The notes under the pieces were generated by a model that saw nothing but the letters and a program-made list of their open reading frames with translations, had not been told where the DNA came from and ran no database searches. From assembly GCA_003133745.1 (NCBI GenBank), contig PKZD01000017.1, positions 25,405-89,404 on the forward strand: a stretch of 64,000 nucleotides of DNA, given 5' to 3'. Source of the stretch: Candidatus Tyrphobacter aquilonaris (GTDB lineage: Bacteria; Vulcanimicrobiota; Vulcanimicrobiia; Vulcanimicrobiales; Vulcanimicrobiaceae). Positions 57,696 through 64,000 of the stretch are shown one piece after another; the first letter of the stretch is position 1, and each line of letters begins with the position of its first letter. The position numbers and the translations under genes were made by a program.

Positions 57696-59032
57696 ACGCG
57701 TTCGCATCATTCGCCGGCCGCATCACGCGCGGATACGTCGTGCTCGCGTGCGCGCTCATCCTCCTCGTCGTCCTCGCATCGACGCTGCTCGCATTCTTGC
57801 TCTACGCGGGGACGCTCAACGAAGCCGTCACGCAGACGGCGGCGCGCGCCGCCGACCTGGCCGCGCAGGAGCGCGCGGCGCATCACACGCTCGCGCAGAC
57901 GGCCGCCGCGATCGCGAACCGGTTCGGCCGCAGCCGCGTGCAAGTGCTCGTCTTCGACGATCGCCGGAATCTGCTCGCCGGGCGACCGGAGCCGCCCTCG
58001 CTTGCGCAAGCGCTGCTGCGCTCGGTCGGGACGCTCGCGGGCGTGCACCGCGAGAGCGTACCGATCGCGGGAGGCGTCGTCTCCGTCGAGCCGGATCTCT
58101 CGCGCTTTCTTTCGCTCTTGGGATGGTACTGGTCGATCATGCTGCCCGTGGGCATCGTCGCCGTCTTGTTGGCGTGGCTCGCGGGGCGCAGCATTACGCG
58201 CCGCGCGCTCGATCCGCTCGAACGCGTGACCGCTTCGCTGCGCCGAATCGCCGGCGGAGACTTTCAACCCGAACCGCTCGCGAACGGCGGAACGGAGTTG
58301 AGCGCGCTCACAAGCGCGTATAACGCGGTCGCGCATCGCCTGACCGCTGCGACCGCGGAGCGCCAAGAGAACGAGGCGCGCATGCGGCAGTTCATTGCCG
58401 ATGCCGGACACGAGCTGCGAACGCCGCTTACGGTCATCATGGGATACCTCGACCTGCTCGAGAAGGGAGCGGTTCGCGACGGCGAGGGCGTCGGCCGCAT
58501 TCACGCGACGATGCTCGATGAGAGCCGGCGCATGCGAACGCTCATCGAGAAGTTGATCCTCTTGGCGCGCTTCGAGCGTCCGCCCGAAGCCGTCGCGGGA
58601 GACGTCGACGTGGCGGCGGTGGCGCGCCGCGCGGTTGCGTCGCTCGCGCCGATCGCCGGCGATCGCATCGCGCTGCATGCCGTCGAGGGCGCGGTGACGC
58701 GCGCCGACGAATCGGAACTCTACGAGGCGATCAAGAACGTCATCGACAACGCGGTGAAATATGCGCCGGATTCACGCATCGACGTCGACGTCACCGCGGA
58801 TGACGGCGCGATCGTCGTGCGCGTCTCCGATCGCGGCCCGGGCATCGACTCCGCCGATTTACCGCACGTCTTCGAGCGGTTCTACCGCGGCAACGCGAAG
58901 TATGCGATTGAGGGCGCCGGGCTCGGAATGGCGATCGCGAAGAGCGCCGTCGAACGATCCGGCGGCAGCATCGCAATAGAAAGCGCGACAGGCGAGGGAA
59001 CGCGCGTGAGCCTGCGGTTCCCGGCTCGCTAA
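57692..59032 (+). CDS. Sensor histidine kinase
   Basis: HAMP-like region; FIADAGHELRTPLTVIMGYLDLL; DRGPGIDSADLPHVFERFYRG; GAGLGMAIAK. Confidence 0.93.
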   Translation: MNAFASFAGRITRGYVVLACALILLVVLASTLLAFLLYAGTLNEAVTQTAARAADLAAQERAAHHTLAQTAAAIANRFGRSRVQVLVFDDRRNLLAGRPEPPSLAQALLRSVGTLAGVHRESVPIAGGVVSVEPDLSRFLSLLGWYWSIMLPVGIVAVLLAWLAGRSITRRALDPLERVTASLRRIAGGDFQPEPLANGGTELSALTSAYNAVAHRLTAATAERQENEARMRQFIADAGHELRTPLTVIMGYLDLLEKGAVRDGEGVGRIHATMLDESRRMRTLIEKLILLARFERPPEAVAGDVDVAAVARRAVASLAPIAGDRIALHAVEGAVTRADESELYEAIKNVIDNAVKYAPDSRIDVDVTADDGAIVVRVSDRGPGIDSADLPHVFERFYRGNAKYAIEGAGLGMAIAKSAVERSGGSIAIESATGEGTRVSLRFPAR

Positions 59033-61929
59033 CGAAATGTTGCGAGGGCGTCTTCGAAAGCGGTCTCGAAATCGGCGGGAGCATCGACGACGGGGAGCGC
59101 CCCCGTGACGCCGAGCATCTCGCGGATTGCGCGTTCGGCGCCGAAGAGCGGGGCTCCGGAGCGTTCGATGAGCGCGTCGGCGCGGCGCACGAGCCGCGCG
59201 GCATCCTCGTCGCGACGCCGCGTGGCGAGCAGGCGCGCACTCGTGAGCAATGCCATCGCGAGACCGCGCCGGTCGCCGATGTCGCGGTAGAGCAAGAGGC
59301 TCTCGCGAGCCGAGCGCCAGGCCTCACCATCCTCTCCAGAGGAGAGTTGCGTGTTTGCGAGCAGCAGCCATGAGGCCGCCAGGCCCGGCCGGTGGCGCAG
59401 TTCGAGACGAATATCGAGGCTGCGATGTGCAAGCTCGAGCGCTTCGTCGTAACGTTCTTCCAAGAAGCGGACCTCGGCCAGATTGTTTGTGACGAGCGCT
59501 TCCAGCGAGGGATCTTTGAGCGCCGCTGCGCGGGCCATGGCATCGCGCATGCGCCGATCCGCCTCGGCGTAGTCTCCGCGAAAGCTTGCGAGGCCGCCGA
59601 GATTGTTGACCGCCATCGCAACGCCGAGTGCGTCGTTGCGGCGCTCGCTGTACTCAAGGGACTCTTCGTATAGCGATTGCGCGCGGTCGAACTCACCGAG
59701 CGTGTGCGCGATGAGCGCGAGCCCGTTGAGCGCCGAGCCGATGCCCTCGGCGTTGTCGAGCTTACGCCAGATGCGAAGCGCCGACTCGTTGTACGCGCGT
59801 GCAGGGACAAAGTCGCCGAGAAGCCGGCAGACCATGCCGGCGTAGCGGAATGCCTGCGCGACCTCGGGCCCTTCCGTCTCGATTGGCCGCTCCAGCGCGC
59901 GATGCAGCCAGCGTGCAGCCTCTCTGAGATGCCCGTGGCGCAGCCAGAACGGCACGAGTGCGGCAACGAGCGCCAAGATGTCCTCGTGACTGCGCGCCGA
60001 GGCTGCGTAGTCGAGTGCGACCGCGTAGTTTTCGCGTTCGCGTTCGAACTGCTCGTAATCGTCGTTGCGCGCAAGATCGCGATAGTATGCGAAATGCCGC
60101 TCGCGCAGCGAATCGAGCTCCGGTGCGGGAACGCTGCGAGACGCGAAGCTGCGCATCGTGTCGAGCATCGCGTATCGGACCCCGTCGCGGTGCTCCGCGA
60201 TGAGCAACGACTTCGCTTCGAGCGCTTCGATGTCGCCGGCTTCCGCGCTCGCGATCGTCGCCGCCGCATCGGCGGAGAATCCGCCGTCGAAGACGGAGAG
60301 CAAATTAAAGATGCCGCGCTGCCGCTCGTCGAGGAGCGCAACGCTCCAGGCGATCGCTTCGTCGAGGGAGTGCAGCGGAGCCGGCGGCGCGAGCTCCGAT
60401 TGCGCGGCGAGCAGTTCGATGCCGAGCGGTAGGCAGTCGACCTGCTTGCAGAGCGCTCGGATGCGCGCCTCGTCGCGTACTCCGGAAGCGTGTGCCGCGG
60501 CGAGCTCGGAGAAAAGCCGCACTGCCTCGTCGGGTTGCAGGCCGCGCAGTCGCAGCGGCGATTCGCCCGGAACCCCGAGGCATTCGCGGCTGACGGCGAG
60601 CACGCGGAGATGTTCGGTTCGGCGTAGCAGTTGATCGACGACGTCTCCGGCTGCCGCAGTGCAGTGTTCGCAGCCGTCGAGCACGAGCAAGAGCCGGCGC
60701 ACGTGGAGCCGCTCGAAGAGCGCGGCGGCGACCTCAACGTCATGCTCGATTCCGAGCGCGGCCGCAATCTTCGCGAAGACATCGGCTGCATCGCGTGCGG
60801 CAGAAACATCGACGTACCATGCGCCATCGCGAAAACCGGGAATCTGCGCGAACGATCCTTGCACGGCGAGGCGAGTCTTGCCCGCACCGCCGGGTCCGAC
60901 GATCGTGACGAGGCGGCTCCGCGCGAGCGCGTCGCCGAGCGTTTGCAGTTCGCGCTCGCGACCGACGAACGCCGAACGCACCGGCGGCAAATTGTGCGAG
61001 GCCGCCGCACTGCGCGTAGCCGGCGCCGATGGAGAGAGGTACACCGAGCCCGCGACGTGATTTCGCCCCACACTCTTCGCGCGATAGAGCGCGGAGTCGG
61101 CTTCACCGAGGAGTTCGCCCACTTCGGTGAGTTCGCGCGGAACCGTCGATGCGACGCCCGCGCTGATCGTCACGACGCCGAGCGCGGACTCTTCATGCGT
61201 GATGCCGAGTTCGATCACGGTCGTGCGCATGCGCTCGGCGACGGCGACCGCCGCGGCCTCGTCGGTATCGGGGAGCAACACGACGAACTCTTCTCCGCCG
61301 AAGCGTGCCACGAGATCGCGCGGGCGATGCAGGCACGCCTGCAACGCTTGTGCGACGCGGCGCAGCGTGGTGTCGCCCGCCAAGTGGCCGTAGCGATCGT
61401 TATAGGGCTTGAAGTAGTCGATATCGATGATGACGACGGCAACCGAGTTCCCGAACTCACGCGCGAGGTTCCACTCGACGCGAGAGCGCGCGTCGAATGT
61501 GCCGCGGTTCATGATGCCGGTCAGCTGATCGCCTTCGGCAATCTGTCCCAGTCGCTTGTTCTCTTCTTCGATGGAGAGCTGGTGCACGCGCATCGAAAGA
61601 ACGGCGGCCCACGTTTCTAGCGTGAGCAAATCCTCATCGTCGAAATCCGCGCCCGTGCGCGCGAGCGCGATGCCGCCTAATGCGTTCGATGCAAACGGCA
61701 TCGTCGCGGCGATGATGCCCGGCTCGCGAAGCGGGCGGCCCGACGCAACCGCGTGCGTCGCCGCACCTTCGACCGCTCCGAGGCCGGCCTTCTCGCCGGT
61801 TCGATATGCCGTGCGATAGCCGCTCGGGCCGCGCAACACGAGCGCGACCGCGTTTGCGTCGAATGATGCGAGGAGATCGTCACAGAGATTCGGGAGAAGC
61901 TCCCGCAGCGGCTTTCCCGATGCGAGCAT
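59029..61929 (-). CDS. GAF - GGDEF diguanylate cyclase - STAND ATPase - TPR fusion protein
   Basis: GDQLTGIMNRGTFDAR, RPRDLVARFGGEEF (I-site plus active site), FVGRERELQTL, GPGGAGKTRLAV Walker A, RRLLLVLDGCEH Walker B, C-terminal TPRs. Confidence 0.85.
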   Translation of the reverse strand: MLASGKPLRELLPNLCDDLLASFDANAVALVLRGPSGYRTAYRTGEKAGLGAVEGAATHAVASGRPLREPGIIAATMPFASNALGGIALARTGADFDDEDLLTLETWAAVLSMRVHQLSIEEENKRLGQIAEGDQLTGIMNRGTFDARSRVEWNLAREFGNSVAVVIIDIDYFKPYNDRYGHLAGDTTLRRVAQALQACLHRPRDLVARFGGEEFVVLLPDTDEAAAVAVAERMRTTVIELGITHEESALGVVTISAGVASTVPRELTEVGELLGEADSALYRAKSVGRNHVAGSVYLSPSAPATRSAAASHNLPPVRSAFVGRERELQTLGDALARSRLVTIVGPGGAGKTRLAVQGSFAQIPGFRDGAWYVDVSAARDAADVFAKIAAALGIEHDVEVAAALFERLHVRRLLLVLDGCEHCTAAAGDVVDQLLRRTEHLRVLAVSRECLGVPGESPLRLRGLQPDEAVRLFSELAAAHASGVRDEARIRALCKQVDCLPLGIELLAAQSELAPPAPLHSLDEAIAWSVALLDERQRGIFNLLSVFDGGFSADAAATIASAEAGDIEALEAKSLLIAEHRDGVRYAMLDTMRSFASRSVPAPELDSLRERHFAYYRDLARNDDYEQFERERENYAVALDYAASARSHEDILALVAALVPFWLRHGHLREAARWLHRALERPIETEGPEVAQAFRYAGMVCRLLGDFVPARAYNESALRIWRKLDNAEGIGSALNGLALIAHTLGEFDRAQSLYEESLEYSERRNDALGVAMAVNNLGGLASFRGDYAEADRRMRDAMARAAALKDPSLEALVTNNLAEVRFLEERYDEALELAHRSLDIRLELRHRPGLAASWLLLANTQLSSGEDGEAWRSARESLLLYRDIGDRRGLAMALLTSARLLATRRRDEDAARLVRRADALIERSGAPLFGAERAIREMLGVTGALPVVDAPADFETAFEDALATFR

Positions 61930-61967
61930 CGAGGTGGCCGCGTGGACGATGGAGCCGGTGCTGGAGC

Positions 61968-62267
61968 TTATGTTCGGCGCGCTTCTCCGGCGCGATAACG
62001 GTACACGATGCGGCCCTTCGTCAAGTCGTACGGCGAGATTTCAACGTCGACGCGATCGCCGGGCAGAATCTTGATGCGATGCCGGCGCAGGCGCCCCGCG
62101 ATGTGCGCGAGGATCACGTGGCCGTTGTCCAATTCGACCGAAAAGGTCGTGCTCGGAAAGACTTGCTTGATCGTCCCGAATACCTCGAGCGGGGCTTCTT
62201 TCGTGTCCGACGGTGGTTTCGGCGCGCGCTTTTCGGTGCTGCGGCGCTTGCGATTACGAACCGGTAT
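61968..62267 (-). CDS. infA: Translation initiation factor IF-1, apparent ATA start and basic N-terminal extension
   Basis: Hand translation: [69 protein letters not shown]; upstream in-frame TGA; AGGGAG 7 nt before ATA 62267; absent from ORF track. Confidence 0.8.
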   Translation of the reverse strand: MPVRNRKRRSTEKRAPKPPSDTKEAPLEVFGTIKQVFPSTTFSVELDNGHVILAHIAGRLRRHRIKILPGDRVDVEISPYDLTKGRIVYRYRAGEARRT

Positions 62268-62384
62268 GGTGCGACTCCCTACTCTTCAGTTAAGCGTCTC
62301 ATACTATCCCACAATTTTCCCACCGAGGCAAGGCCGGCGTCCACTTCGCGGGCGCCCACGAATACCCCGGCGAAGCCGCAGGCC

Positions 62385-63440
62385 ATGATGCCGATGGCTC
62401 GGCTCGCTGCGATCGCGACCGCAGTCCCTCCGTACGCGCTCGAACAAGATGACGTCGCTCGGCGAGTACGCGCGGTCTTCAGTCATGAGGGGATCGTGGA
62501 GCGCCTGCTTCCCGTCTTCGAGAACAGCGGCATCGAACGCCGTTACTCGTGCGTGCCGCTTGAATGGTACTATGACGAGCACGGCTGGAGCGATCGCAAT
62601 GCGGTCTACCTCGATTCCGCCGTTACGCTCCTCGAAAGCGCGACGCGCGGCGTGCTCGAACGCGCGGGCCTGCGCGTCGAGGACGTCGATGCGATCGTCG
62701 TCGTATCGACCACCGGCATCGCCACGCCGAGCCTCGACGCGCTGCTCGTGGAGCGGATGGGCTTCAAGCGCAACGCGCGTCGTCTGCCGATCTTCGGTCT
62801 CGGCTGCGCCGGCGGCGCGCTCGGGTTGGCGCGTGCGGCAATGGTCGCGCGCGAACGCCCCGGCACGACGGTGCTCTTTCTCGTCGTGGAACTCTGCGCG
62901 ATTTCGTTTCGCCGCGACGACACGAGCAAGAGCAATATCGTCGCAACCGCACTCTTCGGCGACGGCGCGGCCGCCGCGATTCTCTCCACGGCGCAACGCG
63001 GACCCGGTGTCGCCGCATCGGGTGAGTATCTGTTCGAGGACTCACTCGACATCATGGGTTGGGATGTTGTCGATGACGGGCTGAGAGCCGTATTCTCGCG
63101 CGACATTCCCGTGCTCGTCGAGACGCGCTTCCGCGCGGTCGTCGACGGGTACCTCGCGGAGAGCGGTTTGACGATGAAGGACGTCGATCGCGTCCTTTGC
63201 CATCCCGGTGGAGCGAAGGTGCTCGCAGCGCTCGAGCACGCATTCGAGCTCGGCGACGGAGCGCTCGTCGATTCGCGTTCGATCCTGCGTGAGTTCGGCA
63301 ACATGTCGGCGGTCACGGTCATGTTCGTGCTCGAGCGCGCGCTCGCGAGCGGCGCCCTCAGCGACGGTCGCTGGCATCGCGCTCTCGTCACCGCGATGGG
63401 CCCCGGCTTCACGGCAGGCTTCGTCACGCTCGAGCGATGA
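62385..63440 (+). CDS. Type III polyketide synthase (chalcone/stilbene synthase family)
   Basis: FGLGCAGGALGLARAA active-site Cys; GDGAAAAIL; CHPGGAKVLAALE; FGNMSAVTVMFVLE; start ATG 62385 or 62394. Confidence 0.88.
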   Translation: MMPMARLAAIATAVPPYALEQDDVARRVRAVFSHEGIVERLLPVFENSGIERRYSCVPLEWYYDEHGWSDRNAVYLDSAVTLLESATRGVLERAGLRVEDVDAIVVVSTTGIATPSLDALLVERMGFKRNARRLPIFGLGCAGGALGLARAAMVARERPGTTVLFLVVELCAISFRRDDTSKSNIVATALFGDGAAAAILSTAQRGPGVAASGEYLFEDSLDIMGWDVVDDGLRAVFSRDIPVLVETRFRAVVDGYLAESGLTMKDVDRVLCHPGGAKVLAALEHAFELGDGALVDSRSILREFGNMSAVTVMFVLERALASGALSDGRWHRALVTAMGPGFTAGFVTLER

Positions 63441-63937
63441 GCGTTCCGCCGCTCTACTGGATCGTCGGGTTCGTCGCGGCGCAGCGAATCGCCGAGGCAA
63501 TCTATGCCGAGCGCAACGCGCGCGCATTGCGAAGGCGGGGCGCCCGCGAGCATGCCTCCGTGCAGCATCCGTTCTTTATCGCGCTGCACGCGGCGTGGCT
63601 GCTCGCGATGCTGCTCTTCATTCCGCCGGCGACCGTCCCAAACTGGGCGCTCGTCGGCGCGTTTGCCGTCGTGCAGGTCGCGCGTCTTTGGGTCCTCTTC
63701 GCACTCGGCCCTCGGTGGACGACGCGCGTGCTCGTGCTACCTGGAGTGCCGCTCGTGCGGAGCGGTCCGTATCGCTTCATGCGCCATCCGAACTACGCGA
63801 TCGTCGCGATCGAAATCGCGCTCCTGCCGCTCGCGTTCGGCGCGCTCCGCCTCGCCATTGTCTTCACGATTCTCAACGCCGCGTTGCTCGCGTGGAGGGT
63901 GCGAGCGGAGGACGCTGCGCTTACGGACGCTCGCTGA
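63437..63937 (+). CDS. ICMT-family membrane methyltransferase
   Basis: LVRSGPYRFMRHPNYAIVAIEI; multi-TM; overlaps PKS stop by 4 bp. Confidence 0.85.
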   Translation: MSVPPLYWIVGFVAAQRIAEAIYAERNARALRRRGAREHASVQHPFFIALHAAWLLAMLLFIPPATVPNWALVGAFAVVQVARLWVLFALGPRWTTRVLVLPGVPLVRSGPYRFMRHPNYAIVAIEIALLPLAFGALRLAIVFTILNAALLAWRVRAEDAALTDAR

Positions 63938-64000
63938 TCTCGACGTACTCGCGTTCGCCGCTCTGCGGGTTGTAGCGCACTTCGGTGAGCTTTCCGCTCG
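63921..64000 (-). CDS. C-terminus of a minus-strand gene running off the window
   Basis: Open frame SGKLTEVRYNPQSGEREYVEISERP to TAA at 63921. Confidence 0.4.
   Translation of the reverse strand, partial: SGKLTEVRYNPQSGEREYVEISERP

Noticed and set aside
58791-61106. 771-aa minus-strand ORF overlapping the DGC-STAND gene in another frame
   Set aside because: Ser/Arg-rich shadow frame; the 59029-61929 frame has all domain motifs
1-64000. Prophage, transposon, tRNA or rRNA genes
   Set aside because: No integrase, transposase, phage structural protein or recognisable structural RNA seen by eye; a tRNAscan/Infernal run would be decisive

Overview
GC-rich, densely coding bacterial window with about 55 supportable protein genes. 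I saw no rRNA, tRNA, CRISPR array or insertion element. Main blocks: (1) 1-11.4 kb: mixed genes (S9 and S41 peptidases, GNAT, DUF4242, TonB receptor, phospholipase-A2-like lipoprotein). (2) 11.3-30.9 kb: two minus-strand gene modules that share MBOAT acyltransferase, SGNH protein, NHL-propeller::SGNH fusion and a small exported partner family. Module A also carries an acyl carrier protein and an FkbH-type HAD-IIIC protein; module B ends in a methylmalonyl-CoA-mutase-like subunit. I read this as a candidate Dlt-like surface acylation system. (3) 31-48.6 kb: surface polysaccharide / nucleotide-sugar cluster with two large GT-C-like membrane proteins. (4) 48.7-53.4 kb: CHASE2-TM-TIR receptor overlapping a FecR-like lipoprotein gene that looks frameshifted, beside a TPR protein and small exported peptides. 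(5) 53.6-59 kb: MacAB-like exporter plus two-component system in one overlapping operon. (6) 59-64 kb: GAF-GGDEF-STAND-TPR fusion, an infA gene absent from the ORF track that appears to start at AUA, and a type III PKS + ICMT-type methyltransferase pair. All product calls come from reading motifs in the translations; no database search was run. Lineage is not determined here.
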